Of a DNA stretch of 64,000 bases, positions 26,980 through 39,272 are shown in pieces (position 1 is the stretch's first letter; the number at the start of each line of letters is the position of its first letter). This DNA comes from an uncultured Rhizobiaceae bacterium (GTDB lineage Bacteria; Pseudomonadota; Alphaproteobacteria; Rhizobiales; Rhizobiaceae), in contig CAMYMG010000049.1 in NCBI GenBank assembly GCA_947259295.1, positions 1-64,000 of the forward strand, given 5' to 3'. The notes below the pieces were generated by a model that was not told the origin of the DNA, did not search any database, and saw nothing but the letters and a program-made list of their open reading frames with translations. A program made the position numbers and the translations under genes.

Positions 26980-27080
26980 GGTCTTGGCCTCGTGGAGGTT
27001 GGACCATAGCCGCAGATGGTATGCGCGGCCTTAAATCGGGGCTGCCGCTCTGAACGCAGTGAACAAGCGGTAAACGGCCG

Positions 27081-27710
27081 CTACTTGGTGCCGTAGAGCC
27101 TGTCGCCGGCGTCGCCCAGCCCGGGAATGATGTAGCCCTTGTCGTTGAGCTTCTCGTCGATCGATGCGGTGAAGACGGGCACGTCCGGATGCGCGTCCGT
27201 GAACCGCTTGATGCCCTCGGGTGCCGCAAGCAGGCAGAGGAAGCGCAGATTGGTGGCGCCGCGCTCCTTCAGCTTGTCGATCGCCGCGATCGCCGAATTG
27301 GCCGTCGCCAGCATCGGGTCGACGACGATCACCAGCCTGTCGCCAAGATCGCCCGGCGCCTTGAAGAAATACTCGACCGCCTCCAGGGTCTCGTGGTCGC
27401 GGTAAAGCCCGATATGCGCGACGCGGGCGGCCGGCACCAGATCGAGCAGGCCTTCCAAAAGGCCGTTTCCGGCGCGCAGCACGGAGGCGAACACCAGCTT
27501 CTTGCCCTCGAGCGTCGGCGCCTGCATCGTCTGGATCGGGGTTTCGATCGTCTTGGTGGTCAGTTCGAGGTTGCGCGTCACCTCGTAGCCGAGCAGCAGC
27601 GAGATCTCGCGGAGCAGCCGGCGGAAGCTTGCCGTCGACGTCTCCTTGTCACGCATGATGGTCAGCTTGTGCTGGACAAGCGGATGGTCGACGACGGTGA
27701 CGCCCTGCAT
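27081..27710 (-). CDS. upp: Uracil phosphoribosyltransferase
   Basis: Forms UMP from uracil and PRPP. The 209 aa protein has the UPRT blocks R-A-G-N-G-L near 78, the PRPP loop [11 protein letters not shown] near 130-140 and the C-terminal [13 protein letters not shown]. The ATG at 27710 gives the standard length; the longer frame adds unrelated sequence. With the preceding adenosine deaminase it completes the nucleoside salvage set of the region. Confidence 0.96.
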   Translation of the reverse strand: MQGVTVVDHPLVQHKLTIMRDKETSTASFRRLLREISLLLGYEVTRNLELTTKTIETPIQTMQAPTLEGKKLVFASVLRAGNGLLEGLLDLVPAARVAHIGLYRDHETLEAVEYFFKAPGDLGDRLVIVVDPMLATANSAIAAIDKLKERGATNLRFLCLLAAPEGIKRFTDAHPDVPVFTASIDEKLNDKGYIIPGLGDAGDRLYGTK

Positions 27711-27816
27711 GGTGTCTGCTCCTGGAACCCGAATTCGCTCGAACCTAGCTTGTATGCGCCGGTCAAGAAACGGCCTGCCTGCCATCGACCACAGTTTTGT
27801 CCGGGGGCCGGAGCGC

Positions 27817-28797
27817 CTAGCGGCTGGTTACCGGGCTCTTCAGCCGGTCGAGCAGGGCCGTCTTCGTCTTCCTGTCGACGAAGGCGGCGTCGATGGCGGT
27901 CCGCGTCACGCCGAGCAGCGCCTTTTCGTCCATGCCGAAATGCCTGGCGGCGATGTCGTACTCCCGTTTGAGGGAGGTCCAGAAATAGGGCGGGTCGTCG
28001 GAATTCAGCGTCACCTTGCAGCCGGCGGCGAGCAGCTGCGGAAATGGATGCTCTTCAAAGCTCTCGAACACCTGCAGCGCGATGTTCGAGCCGGGGCAGC
28101 ATTCGAGCACGAGGCCCTCGTCGGCGATGCGCTTCACCAGGTCCGGATTCTCGATGGCGCGCACGCCGTGGCCGATGCGCGACGGCCTGATATGTTCGAG
28201 TGCGGCCTGCACGCTCTCCCAGCCCATCAGTTCGCCGGCATGGATGGTGATGCCGAGCCCTGCCTCGCGCGCTATCTCGAACGCCCTGACATAGTCCTCG
28301 AAATCGCCCATGCGCTCGTCCCCGGCAACGCCGAAGCCGGTGACCAGCGGATGGCCGCAGCGCGCCGCGAAACGCGCGGCGTTCTCGATCGATTCCACGC
28401 CGACATGGCGCACGCCCGTCACGATCATGCGGCCTTCGATGCCGGTCTTGGCCTTGGCGCGCGCCATGCCTTCGCCCAGCGCGTCGGTGTAGGCCGCCGG
28501 CGACAGGCCCGCCTTGATGGCGTGGTCCGGCGAGGTGAAGACCTCGGAATAGATCGCCCCGTCGCGCGCCAGGCTGGTCAAATAGTGGTCGGCGAGGCGG
28601 GCGTAGTCCTCCTCGCTGCGCAACAGGTCTGCCGCGAAGTCGTAGGCGGCGAGAAAGCTGGTGAAGTCGTGCCAGACAAAAGACCCGTCCTTGATGTAGG
28701 GCGTGTGGTCGCTGCCATATTTCCGCGCCTGGCCGATGACGAAATCCGGCGAGGCAGCCCCCTCGATGTGACAGTGCAGTTCCGCTTTCAGGGGCAT
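27817..28797 (-). CDS. add: Adenosine deaminase
   Basis: Deaminates adenosine to inosine. The 326 aa protein has the metal site H-C-H (His8, His10) in L-H-C-H-I-E-G, the I-H-A-G-E block near residue 184 with catalytic Glu, and N-S-D-D-P near 267 for the other metal ligand. The ATG at 28797 follows AAGGAAGA and begins just before the metal site, as expected. An upstream in-frame extension of 43 codons overlaps the ubiE promoter and start and is rejected. Confidence 0.95.
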   Translation of the reverse strand: MPLKAELHCHIEGAASPDFVIGQARKYGSDHTPYIKDGSFVWHDFTSFLAAYDFAADLLRSEEDYARLADHYLTSLARDGAIYSEVFTSPDHAIKAGLSPAAYTDALGEGMARAKAKTGIEGRMIVTGVRHVGVESIENAARFAARCGHPLVTGFGVAGDERMGDFEDYVRAFEIAREAGLGITIHAGELMGWESVQAALEHIRPSRIGHGVRAIENPDLVKRIADEGLVLECCPGSNIALQVFESFEEHPFPQLLAAGCKVTLNSDDPPYFWTSLKREYDIAARHFGMDEKALLGVTRTAIDAAFVDRKTKTALLDRLKSPVTSR

Positions 28798-28907
28798 GAA
28801 TTCTTCCTTGCCGTGCCGCGGCAAGCGCGTCCGAACACCGCGCCTGCAACCATAGCGCCACCCGCCATGATCGGCTATGGTCCGCCAACTTTGATTGGTA
28901 CACGAAA

Positions 28908-29684
28908 ATGTCAGAACATCGCTCAACGGCCGCTGAGGATATGGAGACCTCCTACGGTTTCCGCACTGTCGGGGCCGGCGAGAAGCAACCGCTCGTCAAC
29001 GAGGTGTTTCATAAGGTCGCCAAGCGCTACGACCTGATGAACGACCTGATGTCGGGCGGCATGCATCGCCTGTGGAAAGACGGGCTGGTGACCTGGCTCA
29101 ACCCGCCGAAGCGCGATGGCTGGAAGGTGCTCGACGTGGCGGGCGGTACCGGCGACATCGCCTTCCGCATCATCGAGGCATCGCAGCGCCACGCCCATGC
29201 CACCGTTCTCGACATCAACGGCTCGATGCTGGCCGTCGGGCGCGAGCGTGCCGCCAGGCGCAAGCTCGACGCCAACACCGATTTCGTCGAGGCCAATGCC
29301 GAGGAACTGCCGTTTGCCGACGAAACATTCGACGCCTATACGATCGCTTTCGGCATCCGCAACGTGCCGCGCATCGAGACCGCGCTGGCCGAGGCCTTCC
29401 GCGTCCTGAAGCCTGGCGGCCGCTTCCTCTGCCTCGAATTTTCCGACGTCGACATGCCGCTGCTCGACCGGGCCTATGAAGCCTGGTCGTTCAACGCCAT
29501 CCCGCGGATCGGACAGGTCGTCACCGGCGATGCCGAACCCTATTCCTATCTCGTCGAATCGATCCGCAAGTTTCCCAACCAGACAAGCTTCGCCGCGATG
29601 ATCGGCAAGGCCGGGTTCAGCCGCGTGGACTTCCGCAACTACGCCGGCGGAATTGCCGCGCTGCATTCGGGCTGGAAGCTTTGA
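28908..29684 (+). CDS. ubiE: Ubiquinone/menaquinone C-methyltransferase UbiE
   Basis: C-methylation of the quinone ring in ubiquinone synthesis. The 258 aa protein has the AdoMet motif [10 protein letters not shown] near residue 75, the UbiE block [11 protein letters not shown] near 41 and the signature [12 protein letters not shown] near 206. It is divergent from add and followed at 13 bases by ubiB, the common rhizobial pair. Confidence 0.96.
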   Translation: MSEHRSTAAEDMETSYGFRTVGAGEKQPLVNEVFHKVAKRYDLMNDLMSGGMHRLWKDGLVTWLNPPKRDGWKVLDVAGGTGDIAFRIIEASQRHAHATVLDINGSMLAVGRERAARRKLDANTDFVEANAEELPFADETFDAYTIAFGIRNVPRIETALAEAFRVLKPGGRFLCLEFSDVDMPLLDRAYEAWSFNAIPRIGQVVTGDAEPYSYLVESIRKFPNQTSFAAMIGKAGFSRVDFRNYAGGIAALHSGWKL

Positions 29685-29697
29685 CGGTCATTCAAGC

Positions 29698-31272
29698 ATG
29701 AGCAATCTGGCTGCTGGCATCCGGCTCTGCAGGGCTGGCTGGATCATGGTGCGCGAGGGCGTCGTCGCGGCGCTTCCCGGCGACCAGCTTGGCGGCCTGC
29801 CCAATCTCGGATGGCGCATCGCAAGGCTGCTGACACGGCGAAGCGCCATCCGGCGTGGCCGCAGCGACCGGCTTGCCATCGCGCTGACGCGGCTTGGGCC
29901 CTCCTATGTGAAGCTCGGCCAGTTCCTAGCGACGCGGCCCGACGTCGTCGGCAATGACATGGCGCTCGACCTCGCGCTGCTGCAGGACCGCATGGAAACC
30001 TTTCCGCGCGCGCAGGCGGTGGCGTCGATCGAGGATTCGCTCGGCCGGCCGATCGACGACCTGTTCGTCAGCTTCGGCGACCCTGTCGCGGCGGCATCGA
30101 TCGCGCAGGTGCATTCGGCCGAAGCGGATCGCGATGGCGTGCCCGAGAGGGTCGCGGTGAAGGTAATCCGTCCCGGCGTGCGCAAGGCCTTCTTCCGCGA
30201 TCTCGAGAGCTATTTCCTCGCCGCCCGCCTGCAGGAGCGATACATCCCCGCCACCCGCCGGCTGCAGCCCGTGGAAGTGGCGCGCACCCTGGCGCAGACC
30301 ACCAAGATCGAGATGGACCTCAGGCTGGAAGCGGCGGCCCTGTCCGAAATCGCCGAAAACACCAGCGAGGATCCCGGCTTTCGCGTGCCCACCGTCGATT
30401 GGGTCCGCACCGGACGCGACGTGCTGACGCTCGAGTGGATCGACGGCGTCAAGATGTCCAACGTCGAGGGATTGCGCGCCGCCGGCCACGACCTGCCTTT
30501 GATCGCCGCCAACCTCGTCCAGTCCTTCCTGCGCCACACGCTGCGCGACGGGTTCTTCCACGCCGACATGCACCCCGGCAATCTGTTCGTCGAGGCCGAC
30601 GGCACCATTGTCGCGGTCGATTTCGGTATCACCGGGCGGCTCGGCAAGAAGGAGCGGCGCTTTCTGGCCGAAATCCTCTACGGCTTCATCACCAGGGACT
30701 ACCTGCGTGTCGCCGAGGTCCATTTCGAGGCCGGCTACGTGCCGCGCACGCACAATGTCGCTGCCTTCGCGCAGGCCATCCGTGCCATCGGCGAGCCGAT
30801 CCACGGCCAGCCGGCCGAGACGATCTCGATGGCAAAGTTGCTTACCCTGCTGTTCGAGGTGACCGAACTCTTCGACATGCAGGCGCGGCCCGAACTCGTG
30901 CTGCTGCAGAAGACCATGGTCGTCGTCGAAGGCGTGGCGCGCACGCTCGATCCGGCCTTCAACATGTGGAAGACCTCGGAGCCGGTCGTCGGCGACTGGA
31001 TCGCCGGCAATCTCGGCCCGCGCGGCATCATGATCGACGCGCGCGACGGCGCCAACGCGCTCCTGTCGCTCATTCGCCAGGCGCCCGACATCGCGGCCCG
31101 GACCGAACGCCTGTCGCGCGAGATCGACGACATGGCCGAACACGGGCTGAGATTCGACAAGGCGACCACCGATGCGATCGGCAAGGCAGAGGCGCGCGCC
31201 ACCCGCTGGGGCCGTGTCGCGCTCTGGATCGGCGCGATTGCGCTGGTGTGGATCGCCATCAGCCTTTCCTGA
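29698..31272 (+). CDS. ubiB: Ubiquinone biosynthesis protein UbiB (ADCK-type atypical kinase)
   Basis: UbiB is an atypical kinase/ATPase required for ubiquinone assembly at the inner membrane. The 524 aa protein has the family K-L-G-Q motif in Y-V-K-L-G-Q-F near residue 72, the A-S-I-A-Q-V-H nucleotide-binding segment near 135, F-H-A-D-M-H-P-G-N catalytic loop near 286 and D-F-G-I metal motif near 306. A C-terminal membrane helix (about 502-522) anchors it. The ATG at 29698 is adopted since the frame upstream is within ubiE. Confidence 0.96.
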   Translation: MSNLAAGIRLCRAGWIMVREGVVAALPGDQLGGLPNLGWRIARLLTRRSAIRRGRSDRLAIALTRLGPSYVKLGQFLATRPDVVGNDMALDLALLQDRMETFPRAQAVASIEDSLGRPIDDLFVSFGDPVAAASIAQVHSAEADRDGVPERVAVKVIRPGVRKAFFRDLESYFLAARLQERYIPATRRLQPVEVARTLAQTTKIEMDLRLEAAALSEIAENTSEDPGFRVPTVDWVRTGRDVLTLEWIDGVKMSNVEGLRAAGHDLPLIAANLVQSFLRHTLRDGFFHADMHPGNLFVEADGTIVAVDFGITGRLGKKERRFLAEILYGFITRDYLRVAEVHFEAGYVPRTHNVAAFAQAIRAIGEPIHGQPAETISMAKLLTLLFEVTELFDMQARPELVLLQKTMVVVEGVARTLDPAFNMWKTSEPVVGDWIAGNLGPRGIMIDARDGANALLSLIRQAPDIAARTERLSREIDDMAEHGLRFDKATTDAIGKAEARATRWGRVALWIGAIALVWIAISLS

Positions 31273-31291
31273 CGCCGTCGAACGTGCCAGA

Positions 31292-31332
31292 GTGATTGCA
31301 ATGATATCAATCACCCGGAGGCATGCAATCAC
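31292..31332. promoter_or_regulatory. Three-copy half-site array (putative antitoxin-type operator) before coaBC
   Basis: GTGATTG (31292-31298) is inverted to CAATCAC (31308-31314), and a further CAATCAC (31326-31332) abuts the TTG start of the ribbon-helix-helix/CoaBC frame. The two direct copies are 18 bases apart. Such repeated palindromic half-sites are characteristic of autoregulated antitoxin operators, matching the DNA-binding fold encoded directly downstream. The ribosome site GGAGG (31317-31321) lies between copies, so binding could block translation or transcription start. Confidence 0.5.
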
Positions 31333-32769
31333 TTGGCCAGCATCACCGTCAGGAACCTCGACGCACCTGTGAAGGACCGGCTGCGCCAACTCGCGGCCAG
31401 GAACGGCGTTTCCATGGAAGAGCAGTTGCGCATGATGATCCGCGACGGCGTGGCGACAGACCCTTTATCGGGAGGCGTCGAGCCCGCCGGGTTGGGGCGA
31501 TCCGCGCAAGGCCCTGCCGAGAATGCGTCCGGAGTTTCCATGGCCGGCTCAGCCAGCCTTGCCGGTCGCCGGATCCTGCTGATCATCGGCGGCGGCATCG
31601 CCGCCTACAAGTCTCTCGATCTGATCCGCCGCCTGCGCGAGCGCGGTGCGGCGGTGCGCTGTGTCATGACGGCTGCGGCGCAGGAATTCGTCACGCCGCT
31701 GTCGGTCGGCGCCCTGTCAGCCGATCATGTGTTCACCGATCTCTTCGACCGCCAGGCCGAGCATGACATCGGCCACATAAGACTGTCGCGCGAGGCCGAT
31801 CTGATCGTCGTCGCGCCGGCGACCGCCGACCTGATGGCAAAGCTCGCAAACGGCCTGGCCAACGACCTGGCCTCGACCGTCCTGCTGGCGACCGACAAGC
31901 AGGTTGTGCTGGCGCCGGCGATGAACCCGAGAATGTGGAGCCACAAGGCGACACGCCGAAACCTGGCGACATTGCGGGGCGACGGCATCGTCTTCGTCGG
32001 GCCCAATGCCGGCGAGATGGCGGAAAGCGGCGAGGCCGGCGCCGGCCGCATGGCCGAGCCGCTGGAGATTGTCGCAGCCGTCGAGACGTTGCTCGACCGG
32101 GCGCCCAAGCCGCTCGCGGGCCGCAGGATCATCGTCACCTCCGGCCCGACGCATGAGCCGATCGACCCGGTGCGCTACATCGCCAATCGCTCCTCCGGCA
32201 AGCAGGGGCACGCCATAGCCGCGGCGCTGGCGCGGCTCGGCGCCGATGTCCGGCTGGTGTCCGGGCCGGTGTCGATCGCCGATCCGGCAGGGGTGAATAC
32301 CGTGCATGTCGAGCGGGCGGAGGAAATGCGCGATGCGGTCGAAGAGCTTCTGCCGGCCGACGCCGCGATCTTTGTCGCCGCGGTCGCGGACTGGCGCACA
32401 TCGGCATCCGCACAGCAGAAGATCAAGAAGCAGGCAGACAGCGGCCCGCCCTCGCTGCAAATGGTCGAAAACCCGGACATCCTCGCCGGTATTGGCCATC
32501 ACCGGCAGCGGCCCTACCTCGTCGTCGGCTTTGCCGCCGAGACCCAGAACCTGCTTGCCAACGCCCAAGCCAAGCTCGCCCGCAAGGGCGCCGATTTCAT
32601 CGTTGCCAACGATGTCAGCCCCGAAGGCGGGGTGATGGGCGGCGACCGGAACCGCGTCAGGATCGTATCGAAGGCCGGCGTCGAGGAATGGCCCGAAATG
32701 TCAAAAGACGCGGTTGCCGCGAAGCTGGCCGACCTGGTCGCAGAACGTCTGAAATCGGTTGAGGTCTGA
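31333..32769 (+). CDS. coaBC: CoaBC with an in-frame N-terminal ribbon-helix-helix (FitA/VapB-like) segment
   Basis: CoaBC couples 4'-phosphopantothenate to cysteine and decarboxylates the product in CoA synthesis. The frame from TTG 31333 gives 478 aa. Residues 1-40 resemble FitA/VapB antitoxin DNA-binding domains (I-T-V-R-N-L-D-A-P-V-K-D-R-L then S-M-E-E-Q-L-R); 41-70 is a linker; CoaC starts at about 76 with G-G-G-I-A-A-Y-K and includes P-A-M-N-P-R-M-W; CoaB starts near 259 with S-G-P-T-H-E-P-I-D. An ATG at 31540 (residue 70), preceded by GGAG at five bases, would give a normal 409 aa CoaBC alone. No stop separates the two parts, so fusion, dual starts or remnant antitoxin are all possible. 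No toxin gene follows. Confidence 0.92.
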   Translation: MASITVRNLDAPVKDRLRQLAARNGVSMEEQLRMMIRDGVATDPLSGGVEPAGLGRSAQGPAENASGVSMAGSASLAGRRILLIIGGGIAAYKSLDLIRRLRERGAAVRCVMTAAAQEFVTPLSVGALSADHVFTDLFDRQAEHDIGHIRLSREADLIVVAPATADLMAKLANGLANDLASTVLLATDKQVVLAPAMNPRMWSHKATRRNLATLRGDGIVFVGPNAGEMAESGEAGAGRMAEPLEIVAAVETLLDRAPKPLAGRRIIVTSGPTHEPIDPVRYIANRSSGKQGHAIAAALARLGADVRLVSGPVSIADPAGVNTVHVERAEEMRDAVEELLPADAAIFVAAVADWRTSASAQQKIKKQADSGPPSLQMVENPDILAGIGHHRQRPYLVVGFAAETQNLLANAQAKLARKGADFIVANDVSPEGGVMGGDRNRVRIVSKAGVEEWPEMSKDAVAAKLADLVAERLKSVEV

Positions 32770-32862
32770 AACGCAGCGATGCAGGATCGCAGCAGACGGT
32801 CACGTCGTTGATTGCGGGCGAATTGAAAAGACCTGGCGTCTGCGGATGAGAGAACAGTCCTC

Positions 32863-34525
32863 ATGGTGTCACAGACCGTCCCCAAGCTGAATTCGCGCTA
32901 CGACCAGATGTTCCCGGTGCTGTCGTCGCGCGATATCGACCGCATCGCCCCTTTCGGGACGCTCACGCATTTTGCGGCCAACGAGTTGATCGTGGAGACC
33001 GGCAAGGTCTCGCCCGGCATGCTCGTGCTCCTGAAGGGGCAGGTGGCGATGACCCAGCGCGACGGGCTCGGCCACGTCAATCCGGTGGTCGACCACGGCC
33101 CGGGGCAGTTCCTCGGCGAGGTCGGTCAAACTGTCGGGCCGTGCTTCGCTGGTCGACGGCAGGGCCGATGGCTGCGAAGTCGAGGCGCTCGTCATCCCGT
33201 CGGATCGGCTGCGCGCGCTGATGGTCGCGGAAGCCGATCTCGGCGAACGCATCATGCGGGCGCTCATCCTGCGACGGGTGGGACTGATCCAGAGCGGCGT
33301 CGGCGGGCCGCTCATCGTCGGCGACGACACCATGCCGGACGTTGCCCGGCTGCAGAACTTTCTCGACCGCAACGGCTATCCGCATCACCTTGTCGATCCT
33401 GCAACCGACGAGGATGCCGCCTCGTTCGTCGCGGCTGCGCCCACCTGCCTGCGCAACCTGCCATGGGTGGTGCTGGCGGACGGCACGACGCTGCGCAATC
33501 CGGCCGAGACGGAACTCGCGCGCGCCATCGGCATGAATGCGGGCCGGTCCGGTACCGTCGTCTACGACGTGGCTATCGTCGGCGCGGGGCCGGCGGGGCT
33601 TGCAACCGCGGTCTATGCGGCCTCCGAGGGGCTGTCCGTCGCCGTGTGCGACAGCCGGGCCTATGGGGGCCAGGCCGGGGCCAGCGCCCGCATCGAGAAC
33701 TATCTAGGCTTCCCGACCGGGATATCGGGCGGCGCGCTGACCGGAAGGGCCTTCGTGCAGGCCCAGAAGTTCGGGGCGGACCTGATGATCCCGACGGCGG
33801 TGCTCAGCCTCGACTGCAGTCTAGACGACGGTTATTTCGCTATCATGGTCGACGGCGGCGAGCGCATCAGGGCGCGCTCGGTGGTGATCGCCAGCGGCGC
33901 CCGCTACCGGCGTCCGCCGATCGCGGAACTCGACCGCTTCGAAGGCAAGGGCGTCTGGTACTGGGCCTCGCCGGTCGAGGCCAAGCCGACGACCGGCCAG
34001 GACGTCATCGTGGTCGGCGGCGGCAATTCGGCCGGCCAGGCGGCAGTCTACCTCTCTGGCCTCGCGGCCAAGGTCGATGTGCTGATCCGCGGGCCCGAGC
34101 TCGCCGACAGCATGTCGCGCTACCTCATCGACCGCCTTGCCGCGACGCCCAATATCGAGCTTCACCGGCGCACCGAACTTGTTGCGCTCGAGGGTTCCGA
34201 CCGCCGCCTCGAGCGGGTACGGATGCGCGACAATTCATGCGGCCGCGAGACCGAGCGCGACATGCGCCATGTCTTTCTGTTCGTCGGCGCCGACCCCGCC
34301 ACCCAGTGGCTCGAAGGGTGCGGCGTCGGCGTTGACAAGGCCGGCTTCGTCCTCACCGGCCAGCGTGCCGGCGCCCATCTCGAGACCAGCGTGCCCGGGG
34401 TCTTTGCGGTCGGCGACGTCAGGTCGGGCTCGGTAAAACGCGTCGGCAGCGCCATCGGCGAAGGCGCGCAGGTCGTTGCCGCGCTGCATGGCTATCTGTC
34501 GGGCGCACAGCAGGCGACCGCCTGA
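32863..34525 (+). pseudogene. Cyclic-nucleotide-binding/thioredoxin-reductase-like FAD oxidoreductase, frameshifted
   Basis: Two frames together encode one known architecture. The first (from ATG 32863) holds a cNMP-binding domain (P-V-L-S-S-R-D-I-D-R-I-A-P-F and later G-Q-F-L-G-E-V-G-Q). The frame then breaks at the run of three A at 33128-33130; removing one A continues L-S-G-R-A-S-L-V-D-G-R-A-D-G directly into the second frame. The rest carries the FAD motif G-A-G-P-A-G, the NAD(P) motif G-G-G-N-S-A-G and a final G-D-V-R-S-G. The redox CxxC of thioredoxin reductase is replaced by W-A-S-P. Restored length would be about 553 aa. A sequencing error remains possible; the reductase part could start at ATG 33221. 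Confidence 0.75.
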
Positions 34526-34538
34526 GAGAGGACAAGAC

Positions 34539-34847
34539 ATGGCCGATGAATGCCGCCACGCGGAAATGGTAGAGGACGTGACGCCGAGTGCCCGGGGCTG
34601 CGAGGAATGCCTGAAGACCGGCAGCGAATGGGTGCATCTGCGGCTATGCCGCACCTGCGGTCATGTCGGCTGCTGCGATGAATCGCCGAACCGCCACGCC
34701 ACCAAGCATTTCCACGCGACGCGCCATCCGGTGATCGAGGGCTATGACCCGCCGGAAGGCTGGGGCTGGTGTTTCGTCGACGAGATCTTCCTCGACCTGT
34801 CGGACCGGCAGACGCCGCAGGATGGCCCGATCCCGCGGTACTACTGA
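34539..34847 (+). CDS. UBP-type zinc-finger protein
   Basis: The 102 aa protein has the zf-UBP pattern: C-E-E-C, C-R-T-C-G-H-V-G-C-C, N-R-H-A-T-K-H-F-H and T-R-H-P-V-I. Bacterial copies often neighbour, or are fused to, the FAD oxidoreductase type found 13 bases upstream, as here, but their ligand is unclear. The ATG at 34539 follows GAGAGGACAAG. It ends just before the convergent gyrB gene. Confidence 0.9.
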   Translation: MADECRHAEMVEDVTPSARGCEECLKTGSEWVHLRLCRTCGHVGCCDESPNRHATKHFHATRHPVIEGYDPPEGWGWCFVDEIFLDLSDRQTPQDGPIPRYY

Positions 34848-34865
34848 GAACTGAGTAGAGTCCGC

Positions 34866-37403
<2,538 letters not shown>

Positions 37404-37554
37404 TCAATATATAGGCGCTCAGGCCTTGAATTCCAAGCTTTTGACGGTTTTGCACACCCCGGCGCGCGGCGCGGCCTGGCCGGCCTGTGGCCGCGCGATG
37501 ATGGACGTTCCCGTCCCGGCGCACTAGATTCGGATTTTAGAGGCGGAGACCCCA

Positions 37555-38934
37555 TTGGACACACTGCCAGCACCCTTCGTGCCCCCGGCGCCGACACCGC
37601 GCACCACGCCTCCCTCGACGCTCGAAATGATCCGCATCGTCTACCGCAACCCGCTCGAACTGTGGGGCGAGCCCTCCTACAACGAGCCCTATATTTCAGT
37701 CACCGGCATCGGCGGTCCGCTGGTCATCGCCAACGACCCGGCGCTGATCCGCCATGTGCTCGTCGACAACGCCAAGAACTACAAGATGGCGACGGTGCGC
37801 CAGAAGATCCTGCGACCGATCCTGCGCGACGGGCTGCTTACGGCCGAGGGCGACGTCTGGAAGCGCTCGCGCAAGGCGATGGCGCCGGTCTTCACGCCGC
37901 GCCACATCTTCGGCTTCGCCAGGCCGATGCTTGAACGCAGCCTCGCCTTCGCCGAGCGCTACGAGGCGGGCGGCACCGTCGACGTCGCCGTCGACATGAC
38001 CATGCTGACCTACGACATCCTCGCCGAGACGCTGTTTTCGGGCGAGATCGCCGGCGAACCGGGCAGCTTTGCGTCGCAGATCGACCGGCTGTTCGAGACG
38101 ATGGGCCGCGTCGACCCGCTCGACCTGCTGCGCGCGCCAGACTGGATGCCGCGCCTCACCCGCATCCGCGGCCGCAAGACGATGGCCTATTTCCGCAAGA
38201 TCGTTGCCGACACCATCGCCCTGCGCAGCGATCGGCTGAAGCGCTCGCCCGACGGCGTGCCCGAGGATTTCCTGACGCTGCTCCTGCGGGCCGAGGGCCC
38301 GGACGGTCTGACCCGCGGCGAGATCGAGGACAACATCATCACCTTCATCGGCGCCGGCCACGAAACGACGGCGCGGGCGCTCGGCTGGACCATCTACTGC
38401 CTCGCCGAAGCGCCATGGGAGCGCGAGCCGATCGAGCGGGAAATCGACGCCGTGCTGGCGCGCGAGCCGGATCCCGTCAAATGGCTGGATGCCATGCCGC
38501 TGACGCGCGCCGCCTTCGAGGAGGCGCTCAGGCTCTACCCGCCGGCGCCATCCATCAACCGCGAGCCGATCGAGCCGGAGCAGTGGCGCGACCTCTACAT
38601 TCCGCCGAAAGCCGCGGTGTTGATGATGCCGTGGACGATCCACCGCCACCGCAAGCTGTGGGACCGGCCGGATGCCTTCATGCCGTCGCGCTTCCACCCG
38701 GAGAACCGCGACAGGATCGACCGCTACCAATATCTGCCGTTCGGTGCCGGCCCGCGCATCTGCATCGGCGCCAGCTTCGCCATGCAGGAGGCCATCATCG
38801 CGCTCGCCGTCCTGATGTCGAAATACCGCTTCAACACGACACCGGACACGAAGCCGTGGCCGGTGCAGAAGCTGACGACGCAGCCCGAGGGCGGCCTGCC
38901 GATGACGGTGGAGCGGCGCAACCGCGCCGGCTAG
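37555..38934 (+). CDS. Cytochrome P450
   Basis: A heme monooxygenase of 459 aa. The I-helix motif is A-G-H-E-T-T-A near residue 269, the K-helix E-A-L-R-L-Y-P-P near 323 and the heme-binding loop F-G-A-G-P-R-I-C-I-G near 398-407, with Cys405 as ligand. The start is TTG at 37555: GGAG lies six bases before it and no earlier ATG exists; the first internal Met is at residue 25. No ferredoxin partner gene is adjacent, and the substrate cannot be inferred. Its stop overlaps the convergent DUF3297 gene by four bases. Confidence 0.93.
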   Translation: MDTLPAPFVPPAPTPRTTPPSTLEMIRIVYRNPLELWGEPSYNEPYISVTGIGGPLVIANDPALIRHVLVDNAKNYKMATVRQKILRPILRDGLLTAEGDVWKRSRKAMAPVFTPRHIFGFARPMLERSLAFAERYEAGGTVDVAVDMTMLTYDILAETLFSGEIAGEPGSFASQIDRLFETMGRVDPLDLLRAPDWMPRLTRIRGRKTMAYFRKIVADTIALRSDRLKRSPDGVPEDFLTLLLRAEGPDGLTRGEIEDNIITFIGAGHETTARALGWTIYCLAEAPWEREPIEREIDAVLAREPDPVKWLDAMPLTRAAFEEALRLYPPAPSINREPIEPEQWRDLYIPPKAAVLMMPWTIHRHRKLWDRPDAFMPSRFHPENRDRIDRYQYLPFGAGPRICIGASFAMQEAIIALAVLMSKYRFNTTPDTKPWPVQKLTTQPEGGLPMTVERRNRAG

Positions 38935-39176
38935 GAACCGGCGGGCTGTTCCGGCAGGAAGGGCTCCACGGTGCCCTTCAGCTTGATGGTCATCGGATTG
39001 CCGAAGCGATCCTTGGCCTTGCCCGCCGGCACGCGGATCCAGCCTTCGCTGACGCAGTATTCGCTGACGTCGGTCCGCTCCTTGCCGTTGAACATGATGC
39101 CGACGCCGCGCTCCAGCAGCTCCTCGTTGTAGAACGGGCTCTTGGGCTCGCTGCTCAGCCGGTCGGGAAGGCTCAT
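38931..39176 (-). CDS. DUF3297 family protein
   Basis: An 81 aa protein beginning M-S-L-P-D-R-L-S and containing P-F-Y-N-E-E-L-L-E-R-G-V-G-I and the G-K-A-x-D-R-F-G-N-P-M-T-I-K block, the features of DUF3297, which is common in Proteobacteria. Function is unknown. It converges with the P450 gene, overlapping by four bases. Confidence 0.88.
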   Translation of the reverse strand: MSLPDRLSSEPKSPFYNEELLERGVGIMFNGKERTDVSEYCVSEGWIRVPAGKAKDRFGNPMTIKLKGTVEPFLPEQPAGS

Positions 39177-39272
39177 GATCGTCTCCAGTGGGCTTGGCGC
39201 GGCGCGCAGCCCCTTTGTCCGCGTGTTCAGGGCGCAGATAGTTGGAATGTCTGCCCGCGTAAAGGCCCGGCC

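Noticed and set aside
31273-33000. A complete toxin-antitoxin pair at coaBC
   Set aside because: The antitoxin-like segment is followed only by CoaBC and then the cNMP/FAD gene; no PIN-domain or other toxin gene is visible.
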